A stretch of DNA of 50,771 nt, from contig JAAELO010000592.1 in the NCBI GenBank assembly GCA_024226555.1, positions 1 to 50,771 of the forward strand. Direction: 5' to 3'. Below are positions 1 through 8,595 of this stretch, piece by piece. The notes beneath the pieces were generated by a model. The model was not told where the DNA came from. It ran no database searches and was given only the letters and a program-made list of their open reading frames with translations. Position 1 is the first letter of the stretch. Each line of letters opens with the position of its first letter. A program made the position numbers and the translations under genes. The stretch is from Desulfobacterales bacterium. Its GTDB lineage: Bacteria > Desulfobacterota > Desulfobacteria > Desulfobacterales > JAAELO01.

Positions 1-55
1 AGTTGTTTTTTTGAAAAAGCAGTATTTCGCAAAAAGATCAGTTATTAGCGACTCC
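1..55 (-). repeat. R1 element, partial copy cut by the window edge
   Basis: On the minus strand this reads CTAATAACTGATC followed by TTTTTGCGAAATAC. That is the left-hand module of the R1 copies at 3029 and 33207. The outer end is degenerate: the expected GGGAATCT is not conserved here. The rest of the element would lie before base 1. Confidence 0.6.
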
Positions 56-72
56 TCCAGAATAGATATTCT

Positions 73-150
73 GGAACCTAACTGCCTAATAACACATAAT
101 ATATAAAAAGTGTTACTTAGAAGAGGTTCCCTAAAGGGAATCTCTAATAA
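73..150. repeat. Compact R1 copy abutting a second R1 end
   Basis: A short element runs from GGAACCTAACTGCCTAATAA (73) to AGAGGTTCCC (122-131). Four bases later a new left end, GGGAATCTCTAATAA, begins (136-150). The two facing ends form a near-perfect 10-bp palindrome around TAAA. The second element has no obvious partner end before the next gene. A separate small hairpin, CCAGAAT/ATTCTGG, lies at 57-74. Confidence 0.55.
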
Positions 151-170
151 TTATGTCTTTATTGGAACAT

Positions 171-202
171 AAGGTACGTTATTAACCCCAACAACGCACC
201 TT
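171..202 (-). terminator. Hairpin downstream of the binding-protein gene (R4-type stem)
   Basis: AAGGTACGTT (171-180) pairs with AACGCACCTT (193-202). Read on the minus strand the stem is AAGGTGCGTT/AACGTACCTT with a single G-U wobble. It lies about 30 bases past the stop of the minus-strand gene that ends at 233. The GTGCGTT/AACGTAC core recurs in hairpins at 28151 and 32540. There is no long T-run, so termination is inferred. Confidence 0.5.
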
Positions 203-232
203 AATCCTATTTTCAAAAATCAAAATATAATT

Positions 233-1012
233 CTATTTTGTTCCAAAACGCTCTTTCCCTAATTTTTTAGCCTTATGTCCCCACTTTGAATAGATTTTTT
301 GAATTTTTCCGGATTTCACCAGTTTGGTCATTTGTTTATCAAAGATTTTAATAAGTTTTTTAGACCTGTCTGTATTAGAAAATTTTAAAAATAACTTATT
401 ACCCAATTTCATTGTTTTCATTTCAAAATTTTTGATATTTAATCCCAGTTTCTTACCAGCTTGTTTAACACCATTCTCATAATCTATTAATCCAAATATC
501 CTGTTGGCAGATAACATTTTAACACCTTGACTCAGATTGGTTAGCTCATATTTTTTTACTTTGACATTAAGCCATTTTTTTTTATGGTAGTCATATCCTC
601 TGATCCAGCCTACTTTTTTTCCAGATAACGATTTAATACCTTTTTTCTTCCAATTAACCTGATCCTTTTTGAAAAATATAACGATAGGGTCTTCAACGCT
701 TATATGCCATTTAGGATATAAATAATTTTTTCCCGATTGTTTCTTGTAGAAGTAATCTCCAACTATTGCATCTGCTTTCTTTAATAAAACAATGTTATCA
801 GCACGTTTCCAGGGCATAACTTTTGTATTAACTTTTACTCCCATTGGTTCATAGATCGCCTTTATAATCTCCCAGTATACACCAGTTCCATTTTTATTAG
901 TAAACCCTGACCATTCTTCACAAACCACAGTAATATTATTCGAGAATGCTGTTGACTGAATTACAAAAAAGTTAACAATTAATAGTAAAATGAACATCTG
1001 AAATCTTTTCAT
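233..1012 (-). CDS. Periplasmic solute-binding protein, family 3 (SBP_bac_3-like)
   Basis: A 259-residue protein with a Sec signal peptide (MKR, hydrophobic to about residue 22, cleavage near TAFS-N). The body has the layout of family-3 extracellular solute-binding proteins, the amino-acid/opine periplasmic sensors. Visible landmarks are GTGVYWEII, the MPWKRA segment, GDYFYKKQSGK, the hinge-region GWIRGYDYHKK and a C-terminal IYSKWG. No permease or ATPase gene is adjacent, so it is an orphan binding protein. In other bacteria such proteins feed a distant transporter or a sensor kinase. It is a close paralogue of the protein at 3999-4790, sharing VYWEI, MPWKRA, WHISVEDPI, GWIRGYD and FLKFSNT. 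The ligand cannot be told from sequence. The start has only a weak AGGACC-type ribosome site. Confidence 0.85.
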   Translation of the reverse strand: MKRFQMFILLLIVNFFVIQSTAFSNNITVVCEEWSGFTNKNGTGVYWEIIKAIYEPMGVKVNTKVMPWKRADNIVLLKKADAIVGDYFYKKQSGKNYLYPKWHISVEDPIVIFFKKDQVNWKKKGIKSLSGKKVGWIRGYDYHKKKWLNVKVKKYELTNLSQGVKMLSANRIFGLIDYENGVKQAGKKLGLNIKNFEMKTMKLGNKLFLKFSNTDRSKKLIKIFDKQMTKLVKSGKIQKIYSKWGHKAKKLGKERFGTK

Positions 1013-1144
1013 AGGTCCTCCACGAGAGATTTGAATTTTTAAAACTATTTCTTTAAAAGGGTTATGATATTTAGATAGATTAATGAAAAAATTAAAACTT
1101 TAGGAATTATAACAGATTGAAAATTAAAACGAAAATTATATATT

Positions 1145-1357
1145 GGGAATCTCTAATAATTAGAATTTTGATTGAAATACAAGGATGAGAAAAAAATAAC
1201 GAGCTGATTCGTTTATAAAACGCTTTTATTTATAAACATTATAACAGTTCTTTTTTAGAAATAATTCTGTTGTTTTGCTTTTTTAAAACAACTTAAGTAG
1301 TTCGGTTAAACAAACAAAACTAAAGCCTTTTGTTTTATAGACGGTTATTAGGTTCCC
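1145..1357 (-). repeat. R1 element, complete 213-bp copy (interior inverted)
   Basis: It runs from GGGAATCTCTAATAA (1145-1159) to TTATTAGGTTCCC (1345-1357, lacking the AG of the usual end). The interior contains GAGCTGATTCGTTTATAAAA, shared with 18914-19031, and its reverse complement is found in the copy at 13894-14120. So the interior lies in the opposite orientation to most copies. It fills most of the 443-bp gap between the binding-protein gene and the GNAT gene. A further CAGGTTCCC at about 1374 may be another end. Confidence 0.8.
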
Positions 1358-1455
1358 AATTGAAATTTTTTGTCAGGTTCCCCCACTTGAAATTTCAATA
1401 AAACCACTATAATTAGTAATAGGGTAATCTTTAATAATATAAAGGTGTAAAAATT

Positions 1456-2193
1456 ATGGACTTCATTTCAATAGAAAAGGCAGGTTTTGAGGCTTGGCCA
1501 GCTTTTGAACAGCATGACAGAGATGGTTGGATTATTCGTTTTGCTGAAGGTTATACAAAAAGGGCGAATTCGGTTAACCCTCTGACTAATGCTGGGAATT
1601 CTGTCGAAAAACAGATTATTAATTATGAAGAGGAATACAACCACAGAAAACTTCCATGCATATTTAGATTACTATCATTCAATGATAATTCACAAATAGA
1701 GACTATTCTCGATTCCCGTGGTTATAATCGGGACGATCATTCTCTTGTACTCGTTCAGGAACTTCAAAGCAAAGAGTTTGTTTCTACTTCACTGGAACGT
1801 TTGGAAGTTGATGAATGGATGACCTGTTATTGCGAACTAAGTAAAAAAAATATAGAAGATCATAACACCCACATTAAAATGATCAATAGAATCAAGGATG
1901 GAATTTTACTTGTTGTTCTTAGAAGAGCTTCAAAAGAAGTATCATGTGGGTTAGGAGTAATTCATAATGGTATTTTTGGCATATTCGATATTGTTACTCA
2001 TAATGAGTATAGAAATAAAGGATGTGGGACTGAATTAATCAATGGAATGTTGTCGTGGGCAGTTTACAACGGAGCTCATACAGCATATGTTCAGGTGGTT
2101 GCTGAGAACAGACCAGCGATTAATTTATATAAAAAACTTGGCTATATTCCAGGATATGAGTACTACTACAAAATTCAAAATTATAAACGATAA
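1456..2193 (+). CDS. GNAT-family N-acetyltransferase (double-domain type)
   Basis: A 245-residue protein. The C-terminal half is a typical GNAT fold: the acetyl-CoA motif A is YRNKGCG at 185-191 (R/Q-x-x-G-x-G), followed by ENRPAINLYKKLGY. The N-terminal half holds the block DGWIIRFAEGYTKRANSV (24-40). This block marks a group of long GNAT proteins in which the first half is a degenerate acetyltransferase domain. The acyl acceptor is unknown. The start follows AAAGGTG. The gene stands alone between an R1 copy upstream and an R1 fragment downstream. The family assignment is firm; the substrate is not. Confidence 0.85.
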   Translation: MDFISIEKAGFEAWPAFEQHDRDGWIIRFAEGYTKRANSVNPLTNAGNSVEKQIINYEEEYNHRKLPCIFRLLSFNDNSQIETILDSRGYNRDDHSLVLVQELQSKEFVSTSLERLEVDEWMTCYCELSKKNIEDHNTHIKMINRIKDGILLVVLRRASKEVSCGLGVIHNGIFGIFDIVTHNEYRNKGCGTELINGMLSWAVYNGAHTAYVQVVAENRPAINLYKKLGYIPGYEYYYKIQNYKR

Positions 2194-2220
2194 GGTGAGA
2201 TCGTTAGGTTTACCTTCATA

Positions 2221-2276
2221 GTCATTTTTTTCTCATATCTTGTATTTGAATCAAAACTTTTATTATTAGAGGTTCT
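2221..2276 (+). repeat. R1 element, right-half fragment
   Basis: TTTTTTTCTCATATCTTGTA leads to TTATTAGAGGTTCT (2263-2276). This matches the right-hand module of other copies and is the reverse complement of the first 57 bases of the copy at 1145. No matching left end is visible, so this is a fragment. Confidence 0.65.
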
Positions 2277-2379
2277 TAAACTATTCTAACTTTTTATTCA
2301 CTTTTCAAAGTGATTCTCTTCATTTGCCTGATTCCTGTCAAAACTGTATCAATGTATAAAACTAAAAAGGAAGAGAAGA

Positions 2380-2988
2380 ATGGATCAGAAATATCTTGAT
2401 AAACTACTTTTTAATGCACTTAATAGTAACGACATTGAGGGAATAAAAGATGCTCTTGAAAAAGGAGCGAATGGAAATGTGGAAACAAAAAAAGGAGCTA
2501 CTCCTTTAATGATTCTATCAAAATTGAACCACAACTCCATACCCTTAATAGAGCTTGCCGATTGTTTAATAGAAGCTGGTGCCGATGTCAATTACATCAA
2601 TAAAAAGGGATTCACAGTTCTCTCAAATATGATGAAATCTGCATTTGTAGAGATCAATCTGTTTTCCCACTTAATAAAAAAGCACAATGCAGATATAAAC
2701 CAAACTGTTAAGATTAAACAGGATGGGGAATTAAAAGAGTTTTCACTACTTGAGTTTGCATATATGAACTCTCTCGATAAAAGCATTATTGAGTTTCTTG
2801 AAAGTCTTGGAGCCAAAAAACTATTTGATAGTGATGAGCTCAAAGAGAGTTTTGAATCAAGATACGAAATAATGGATAAGGGTTTCAGAGATAGTGGCAT
2901 TTATGACATTATCGAAGAAAAGACTTCTGGCAGGAAAAAGAATATCTTCCAAAAAGCAAAGAATTTTATTCTGAAATTATTTAAATAG
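2380..2988 (+). CDS. Small ankyrin-repeat protein
   Basis: A 202-residue protein without signal peptide. About three ankyrin-type units are visible: LLFNALNSNDIEGIKDALEKGAN (9-31, in pieces), then KKGATPLMILSK ending in LIEAGADVNYIN, then KKGFTVLSNMM ending in HNADINQ. The C-terminal 60 residues are charged and helical with no recognised domain. Ankyrin repeats mediate protein-protein contacts; the partner is unknown. A good ribosome site (AAAGGAAGAG) precedes the ATG. The gene is a single unit flanked by R1 sequences on both sides. Confidence 0.8.
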   Translation: MDQKYLDKLLFNALNSNDIEGIKDALEKGANGNVETKKGATPLMILSKLNHNSIPLIELADCLIEAGADVNYINKKGFTVLSNMMKSAFVEINLFSHLIKKHNADINQTVKIKQDGELKEFSLLEFAYMNSLDKSIIEFLESLGAKKLFDSDELKESFESRYEIMDKGFRDSGIYDIIEEKTSGRKKNIFQKAKNFILKLFK

Positions 2989-3028
2989 AATTTTCTGAAT
3001 CAAAGGTCTCTAATAAAAAAGCATATGT

Positions 3029-3155
3029 GAATCTCTAATAACTGCTCTTTTTGCGAAATACTTCGTTATTACCAAAAAAAACTGTTGTAAAATCGGTTCG
3101 TTATTTTTGGTCATGCCTTGTATTTCATCAAAAATTCTAATTATTAGAGGTTCCC
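3029..3155 (+). repeat. R1 element, complete 127-bp copy
   Basis: The left end is GAATCTCTAATAA (3029-3041) and the right end is TTATTAGAGGTTCCC (3141-3155). The left module, ACTGCTCTTTTTGCGAAATA, matches the copies at 33207 and at the window start. The right module, CCTTGTATTTCATCAAAAAT, is also shared. An extra left-type end, AGGTCTCTAATAA, sits just upstream at 3004-3016. Confidence 0.8.
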
Positions 3156-3180
3156 ATGTTCCCTTAAAGAAAAAGATATT

Positions 3181-3216
3181 GATCTGATTTGGTTCATACA
3201 ATAACCAAATCAGATC
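3181..3216 (-). terminator. Perfect 14-bp hairpin after the 3222-3935 gene
   Basis: GATCTGATTTGGTT (3181-3194) and AACCAAATCAGATC (3203-3216) form a perfect 14-bp stem with an 8-base loop, six bases past the minus-strand stop. On the minus strand it is followed by AATATCTTTTTC. It is most likely a terminator. Confidence 0.7.
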
Positions 3217-3221
3217 TTGAG

Positions 3222-3935
3222 TTATTTCACATATTTTTTAATAATTGCATTATATCTACCGGATTTTCTAAGCATTTTGAGGCCTGCATTAAAATCATTT
3301 CTAATTGATGCATCATTAAAAAGTACTTTGTATTTAACTCCTTTAAAGAGTTCATGGAGCTTTATTTTAGCAGTAGTCTTCATACCCTTAACCTTTTTCT
3401 TATAAAACTTAAAAATATTTATATCAGAAACTATCAGGTCTGTTCTGCCTGAGTAAAGTAGTTTTACCTGTAATACCTGTTTTGCAATTTCTGAATATTT
3501 TGGATTTGATTTAACAGTTTTAGCATATAAAGGGCCAAGGTATTTTGTTGCATTCTGAAAAGCTACTATTTTTTTATCTTTCAAATCATTTATAGAATTG
3601 ACCTTCACACTATTCTTCTTTAGAGATATAGCATAATTTTTATAGGTCATGACATCATTTGAGTAATTACCCTTAATACCAGATGATTCATTTATAGTTA
3701 CTGCACCATCAACTTTTTTATAATCAACAGCTACTCTGACAAAAGGGACATATTTTATTTTCAGCACATGACCTTTTTTTGCAAGCGCTTCTTTAATAAT
3801 ATCATACTCCATCCCTGAGTTACTCTCCTGAATGATATAGGGTGGTAAGGACAGGCCCGCTACAAGAGTAACTTCTTTAGCGGTTGCTGAAAATGCGATG
3901 AACATAATAAAAATGAATAGGGCTAATCTTTTCAT
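3222..3935 (-). CDS. Periplasmic solute-binding protein, family 3
   Basis: A 237-residue protein with a clear signal peptide ending near FSATA-KEV. Family-3 landmarks are LPPYIIQESNSGMEYDI near the N-terminus (lobe I, ligand pocket), DGAVTINESSG, then the second lobe with LKDKKIVAFQNATKYLGP and the short C-terminal helix MLRKSGRYNAIIKKYVK. It is more distant from the other two binding proteins nearby than they are from each other. No transporter genes adjoin it. It lies about 60 bp downstream of the 3999-4790 gene on the same strand, so the two may be co-transcribed, ending at the hairpin at 3181. Ligand unknown. Confidence 0.85.
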   Translation of the reverse strand: MKRLALFIFIMFIAFSATAKEVTLVAGLSLPPYIIQESNSGMEYDIIKEALAKKGHVLKIKYVPFVRVAVDYKKVDGAVTINESSGIKGNYSNDVMTYKNYAISLKKNSVKVNSINDLKDKKIVAFQNATKYLGPLYAKTVKSNPKYSEIAKQVLQVKLLYSGRTDLIVSDINIFKFYKKKVKGMKTTAKIKLHELFKGVKYKVLFNDASIRNDFNAGLKMLRKSGRYNAIIKKYVK

Positions 3936-3998
3936 AATAATCTCCGATCTTTTAGGTGTTAATAGAACATATATAAATGCAATATAATTATTTTATAT

Positions 3999-4790
3999 TC
4001 ACTCAATTCCATAACGATCTTTTGAAAATTTATTTGCAGTGTGTCCCCATTTTTTATAAATATTTTCAATTTTTCCTGATTTTGAAAGTATGGTCATCCT
4101 TTTATCAAAAAATTTTATTAGCTCTTTTGAATTTTCTGTATTGGAAAATTTCAAAAATAATTTTTCGCCTAATCTAACTGTTTTCAGATCATATTTTTTT
4201 AAATCAATTCCTAATTTTCTGCTTTCAAATTTGATCGCTGATTCGTAATCTATAAATACATCTAATCGGTTTGCAGCTATCATTTTAATCCCCTGGGTAA
4301 GGGTTGTTAGTTCAACCTTTATTACATTTGCTTTAAACCAGTTTTTTTTATCGAAATCATAACCCCTGATCCATCCAACTATTTTGCGATCTATCGCTTT
4401 TACTCCTTTTTTTTTCCAGGCAGTTATTGTTCCTTTTTTAAAAAAGGCAATGATAGGGTCTTCAACACTTATATGCCAGTTAGGATATCTGAAATCTTTA
4501 CCGGATTGGTTTTTATGATAATAATCACCAAGTATAGCATCTGCTGATTTGTGTAATACTTGATGGTTAGCCCTTTTCCATGGCATTATTGAAGTTTTTA
4601 CTTTTATGCCGACAGGTTCATAAACTGCTTTTACAATTTCCCAATAGACTCCGGTTCCATCCTTGTTTGTATAACCAGGCCAGTTTTCACAAACAACATA
4701 AACGCTGTTTAAATTCCCAGCAAAAGCGAATGTGTTTTCAATACAGATAACTACAATTATAATACGAATAAATATTAATACCCTTTTCAT
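3999..4790 (-). CDS. Periplasmic solute-binding protein, family 3 (paralogue of 233-1012)
   Basis: A 263-residue protein with signal peptide (MKRVLIFIRIIIVV..., cleavage near AFAG-N). It is collinear with the 233-1012 protein over its whole length: GTGVYWEIVKAVYEP, IMPWKRAN, GDYYHKNQSGKDF, WHISVEDPII, GWIRGYDFDKKNW, FLKFSNTENSKELIKFFDKRMT, IYKKWGH. The pair looks like a local duplication later separated by other genes and R1 elements. It is an orphan binding protein with unknown ligand. The ATG follows CATGAAAAGC..-type context with AGGACAT just upstream on the minus strand, a modest ribosome site. Confidence 0.85.
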   Translation of the reverse strand: MKRVLIFIRIIIVVICIENTFAFAGNLNSVYVVCENWPGYTNKDGTGVYWEIVKAVYEPVGIKVKTSIMPWKRANHQVLHKSADAILGDYYHKNQSGKDFRYPNWHISVEDPIIAFFKKGTITAWKKKGVKAIDRKIVGWIRGYDFDKKNWFKANVIKVELTTLTQGIKMIAANRLDVFIDYESAIKFESRKLGIDLKKYDLKTVRLGEKLFLKFSNTENSKELIKFFDKRMTILSKSGKIENIYKKWGHTANKFSKDRYGIE

Positions 4791-4958
4791 GTCCTGCTTT
4801 CATAAATAGAAGAGTTGGAGCTGATCAGTTCTCCCGAATTCATTTTGTTTTTAGATTTGGTTGCTAAAATGCTGATTTGTTGCCCTTCAATTTAGATAAT
4901 AATATCAGTTTATTAAAAATATTAAAATCTTATTTTACAATAAATCAACAAAAAGGTC

Positions 4959-4986
4959 TTGCAATTATTTTCAGGCACTGTTAATT
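4959..4986 (+). promoter_or_regulatory. Possible sigma-70 promoter of the tRNA cluster
   Basis: TTGCAA (4959-4964) and TTAATT (4981-4986) are separated by 16 bases, about 22 bases before the first tRNA. The boxes are reasonable but imperfect, and the surrounding DNA is AT-rich, so chance matches are likely. Confidence 0.35.
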
Positions 4987-5008
4987 GACACTCCGTAGTT
5001 TTGAGTAA

Positions 5009-5084
5009 GCCGATATAGCTCAGTTGGTAGAGCATCTCACTTGTAATGAGAATGTCCTCCGTTCGATTCGGGGTATCGGCTCCA
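5009..5084 (+). tRNA. tRNA-Thr (anticodon TGT)
   Basis: The acceptor stem is GCCGATA/TATCGGC with encoded CCA (5082-5084). The D-arm is AGCTCAGTTGGTAGAGC. The anticodon stem is TCTCA/TGAGA with loop CTTGTAA, giving anticodon TGT. The T-arm contains GTTCGATTC. This is the first of three tRNAs in tandem. Confidence 0.97.
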
Positions 5085-5098
5085 TTCAAATGCTATTA

Positions 5099-5183
5099 GG
5101 TGGGGTTCCCGAGTGGTCAAAGGGATCAGACTGTAAATCTGACGGCTAAGCCTTCGGAGGTTCAAATCCTCCCCCCACCACCA
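5099..5183 (+). tRNA. tRNA-Tyr (anticodon GTA)
   Basis: A class II tRNA with acceptor GGTGGGG/CCCCACC and encoded CCA (5181-5183). The anticodon stem is TCAGA/TCTGA with loop CTGTAAA (GTA). A long variable arm (CGGCTAAGCCTTC region) is followed by the T-arm GGAGG-TTCAAAT-CCTCC. Only 14 bases separate it from tRNA-Thr. Confidence 0.97.
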
Positions 5184-5191
5184 CAAAATGA

Positions 5192-5267
<76 letters not shown>

Positions 5268-5509
5268 TTTCTCGAATAAAAATCATACATGAAATTAATT
5301 TAACCCCAATCATTGAATCTTCGATTATATATTTAGCATTAAATTTATTTGATTTTTATGTATCTCTTCAATCTTGTTAGACTTCATAATGTCTCAAATA
5401 AAAAATTACGACCTCTCTTTGTTTATAAGGATCATAAATCAAATGTATTTTTTTTCTTAATATATGCTATATACTCAATCCTAAAAATAATAAGCTGGAG
5501 AATTTATAA

Positions 5510-6577
5510 ATGGCATTTGAAAACGAGATGGTAGAAATTTTAAAGGATCTGATCCGATTTGAATCTGTTCACAGTAAAATTGGTGAAATTGAAAAATGTT
5601 CCTTATATATAGAGAATTTTCTTGAAATTAACTCTATCTCATTTGAGAAGATTGTTCATAATGGTTACCCTTCAATACTTGTTACCCCAAAAGCAAAAGA
5701 AGCTGATGTGATTTTTATGAGTCATATGGATGTGGTAGACGGATCAAAGGAGATGTTCAATCCGTACATAGATGGTGACAGGCTATATGGAAGAGGTAGT
5801 GTGGATGATAAATACGCCATAGCCTTATCTCTGATGCTTTGTAAGAAATATTATAGAAAAAACTCTGGAACAGAAGATTTACCATTTGGTATTCTAATCA
5901 CTTCAGATGAGGAGATAGGTGGGGAGAATTGTGCAAGGAAAATTGTTAAAGAACTGAAAACAAGTTTTTGTGTTGTTTTAGATGGTGGGAATCCTGAAAA
6001 AATCGTTATTGAAGAGAAAGGTTTTTTAAAGGTTAAATTAGTATCCCAGGGGAAATCTGCCCATGGTTCGCGTCCCTGGCTCGGTGAAAATGCAATTGAT
6101 AAATTGATATTGGATTATGATAAATTGAAGACTCTTTTTATCGAAAAAAAGGAAGGAAACTGGAATAAAACCATTAATTTGGGGATCATAAATGCGGGAA
6201 GTGCCCACAATCAGGTTCCGGAATCTGCAACAGGGATTTTTGATCTCAGATTCACAGAAGAGGATGATGTTGAAGAGTTGATAGATGAGATCACAAAAAT
6301 AACTGATAGCGAAGTTACAGTTGAAGCCATAGGTCCGGTCTTTTCAGGCGGTCAATCTCCTTATCTGGATAAGCTTTTAGAGATCAGCTCTTCTAAAACA
6401 GGGACAGAACATGGTGCAAGCGATGCAAGGCATATCTCTGAATTTGGCATAAAGGGTGTTGTTTGGGGAGCAGAAGGGAATAAGACACAACACTCTAAAG
6501 ATGAACATGTGGAAATTCCAAGTATTGTTAAGTTATATGAAATATTTGATGTTTTTATTCAGAATTTTATGAAATAG
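5510..6577 (+). CDS. M20-family metallopeptidase (ArgE/DapE/dipeptidase-like)
   Basis: A 355-residue cytoplasmic hydrolase of the M20 zinc peptidase family, which removes acyl or aminoacyl groups from small peptides or amino acids. The di-zinc ligand set is present: H72 and D74 in SHMDVVDG, the bridging D99/D100 in GRGSVDDK, the catalytic E134 and ligand E135 in TSDEEIGGEN, and a late His (H328 or H333) in KTQHSKDEH. The dimerisation domain lies around residues 170-280 (GKSAHGSRPWLGENAID). Exact substrate (dipeptide, succinyl-DAP or acetylornithine) cannot be fixed. It is followed 340 bp later by a peptide importer, so a role in using imported peptides is plausible but inferred. The ATG follows GCTGGAG with normal spacing. 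Confidence 0.85.
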   Translation: MAFENEMVEILKDLIRFESVHSKIGEIEKCSLYIENFLEINSISFEKIVHNGYPSILVTPKAKEADVIFMSHMDVVDGSKEMFNPYIDGDRLYGRGSVDDKYAIALSLMLCKKYYRKNSGTEDLPFGILITSDEEIGGENCARKIVKELKTSFCVVLDGGNPEKIVIEEKGFLKVKLVSQGKSAHGSRPWLGENAIDKLILDYDKLKTLFIEKKEGNWNKTINLGIINAGSAHNQVPESATGIFDLRFTEEDDVEELIDEITKITDSEVTVEAIGPVFSGGQSPYLDKLLEISSSKTGTEHGASDARHISEFGIKGVVWGAEGNKTQHSKDEHVEIPSIVKLYEIFDVFIQNFMK

Positions 6578-6921
6578 CCTAATATATGAAAAAAGTTTAA
6601 CAAATCCTAAATATTTTTTTATTTTAAATGTATTAATTTTAGTCAAACACACGGGATTTAACTGATTTAGAGGTTCTCAAACCACCTTTTTGCCTTGACA
6701 CAGAATAGTTATTTCTTCTATTATTCAATAATTTCTTAAGCTATATTTTTCCGTATAAAGTAATTTTTCTCCAGAACTTTTAGAATGGCGTAAAATTATG
6801 CTGAAAAATATTTTAGTTTTGGAAATTTGATTACCTTGCAATTCAAAAGAATTAAAAGTTTTTGATTTTTATAAAGTTTTTAAACTTATAAAATTTTTTA
6901 ATTAAACTAAGGAGGGGAAAT
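6578..6921. other. Intergenic leader of the peptide-transport operon
   Basis: A 344-bp AT-rich gap with no credible reading frame. It holds a solitary R1-type end (TTTAGAGGTTCTC near 6667-6679), not part of a recognisable element. The last 15 bases contain the strong ribosome site AAGGAGG that fixes the TTG start of the next gene. No clear promoter or operator could be picked out by eye. Confidence 0.5.
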
Positions 6922-8544
6922 TTGAAGGCTACTAAAGGACTAGTATATTTAATGATTTGTCTGGCTCTCACGATGCTGGCTGTTGGTTGTGGTGACAGCA
7001 AAAAAACATCAAAGGGCGGCGTTTTAGTGTTTGGTCGTGGTGGAGATAGTGCGGGTCTTGATCCTGCATATGAAACAGATGGTAACTCATACATGATCTG
7101 TGACAATATCTATGACCAGCTCGTTTTATATGCTGATGAATCAACTGATATTGTACCTGGTCTTGCAACATCATGGGAAGTTGCAAATGATGGACTAATG
7201 TACACTTTCAAACTAAGAGAAGGTGTTAAGTTTCATGATGGAACAGATTTCGATGCTGATGCTGTTGTCTTTTCTCTTGGTAGAATGATGAAAAACAAAA
7301 AGGTAAAGTTTTTCAAGAAAACCTGGGAATTTCCAAAAGGAAATCCTCCTGCTGAGTATTGGCTGAGCATGGAGATGGATGATATGATCGATAGCATTGA
7401 AGCAACAGATGCAAATACAGTTGTTTTCAAGCTAAAGAGAAAAGAAGCACCTTTTATTGCTAATCTTGGAATGGATTTTGCTGGAATAGTAAGTCCTGCA
7501 GCTGTTCTGAAGTATGGGATTGAATTCAAAAGTCATCCTGTGGGAACAGGACCTTTCTCATTTGTTGAGTGGGTTAAGGGAGACAAGATTGTTATCAAAG
7601 CTAATCCTAATTATTGGGGTGGAGCACCAAAGCTGGCAAAAGCAATTTTCAGATCAATTCCTGATAACTCAGTTAGATTTCTTGAGTTAAAAGCTGGGAA
7701 CATTGATATTTGTCAGTTCCCAAATGCTGCTGATATTGAACTTGCTGAAAAAGACACTAATCTCAAGCTTGTTAAGCAGGCTGGTATGAATGTTGGTTAC
7801 TTAGGTTTTAACCACACAAAACCACTATGGCAGGATAAAAAAGTTAGAAAGATTATCGCTGCTGCAATCAACAAAGAAGCAATAATCTCCAATATCTATC
7901 ACGGTCTTGGCCAGGTAGCAAAGAACCCTCTTCCTCCAACAATGTGGGGATATAATAATGCGATACCTGAAACTACTTATAATCCTGAATTAGCTAAGAA
8001 GCTAATAAAAGAGACTAACTTTTTAGAAAAACTTAAGAAGTCAGGTAAAGATAAAATAACAATCTGGAGTATGCCGGTTCCACGTCCTTACAACCCTGAA
8101 GGGATGAAGGTTGGTGAGATTATGCAGGCAAATCTTCAGGCAGTTGGAATTAAAGCTGAGCTTGTTACTTTTGAGTGGGGAACATACCTTAAGAAGCAGA
8201 GAGAGCAGGATAAAACCATGGACCTTTTCCAGTTAGGCTGGACTGGTGATAACGGTGACCCTGATAACTTCCTTGCAGTTCTTTTTGATGGTATGGCAGA
8301 TCCAAACATCAGAACACAATGGAAGAATGAAACTTACCATAACTTCATGTTACAAGGTAAGCAAACTTCTTCAAAAGCAGCAAGAACAAAGATTTATGAA
8401 GATGCTCTACAACTGATTTATGATGAAACTTCTGTTATTCCCGTTGCTCACTCTCTGGTTGTTTGGCCAATGAGAAAAAGAGTTATGAACTTTAAACTTC
8501 ATCCAACAGCAAGTGTAAGACTTCATAACGTTTATCTTCAGTAG
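6922..8544 (+). CDS. Peptide ABC transporter, substrate-binding lipoprotein (SBP_bac_5; DppA/OppA-like)
   Basis: A 540-residue family-5 extracellular binding protein. It starts at TTG (6922): AAGGAGG lies 7 bases upstream and no ATG fits. The signal peptide ends in LAVGC, a lipobox-like site, so the mature protein is probably a lipoprotein on the periplasmic side. Family-5 hallmarks are LDPAYETDGNSYMICDNIYD, GLATSWEVANDGLMYTFKLR, GVKFHDGTDFDADAVVFSL (the SBP_bac_5 signature region), HPVGTGPFSFVEW and NPNYWGG. It delivers oligo- or dipeptides (or nickel/other cargo in some relatives) to the permeases encoded just downstream. A strong hairpin follows the stop, which probably makes this gene the most expressed of the operon. 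Confidence 0.92.
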   Translation: MKATKGLVYLMICLALTMLAVGCGDSKKTSKGGVLVFGRGGDSAGLDPAYETDGNSYMICDNIYDQLVLYADESTDIVPGLATSWEVANDGLMYTFKLREGVKFHDGTDFDADAVVFSLGRMMKNKKVKFFKKTWEFPKGNPPAEYWLSMEMDDMIDSIEATDANTVVFKLKRKEAPFIANLGMDFAGIVSPAAVLKYGIEFKSHPVGTGPFSFVEWVKGDKIVIKANPNYWGGAPKLAKAIFRSIPDNSVRFLELKAGNIDICQFPNAADIELAEKDTNLKLVKQAGMNVGYLGFNHTKPLWQDKKVRKIIAAAINKEAIISNIYHGLGQVAKNPLPPTMWGYNNAIPETTYNPELAKKLIKETNFLEKLKKSGKDKITIWSMPVPRPYNPEGMKVGEIMQANLQAVGIKAELVTFEWGTYLKKQREQDKTMDLFQLGWTGDNGDPDNFLAVLFDGMADPNIRTQWKNETYHNFMLQGKQTSSKAARTKIYEDALQLIYDETSVIPVAHSLVVWPMRKRVMNFKLHPTASVRLHNVYLQ

Positions 8545-8595
8545 TTAAAAGTAAGTAGAGGTTGTATTTAGTCTTCTGCTTAAACAAGAAATACT

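Noticed and set aside
5349-5534. 61-codon frame between tRNA-Gly and the M20 peptidase
   Set aside because: No ribosome site and it runs into the start of a well-supported gene in another frame.
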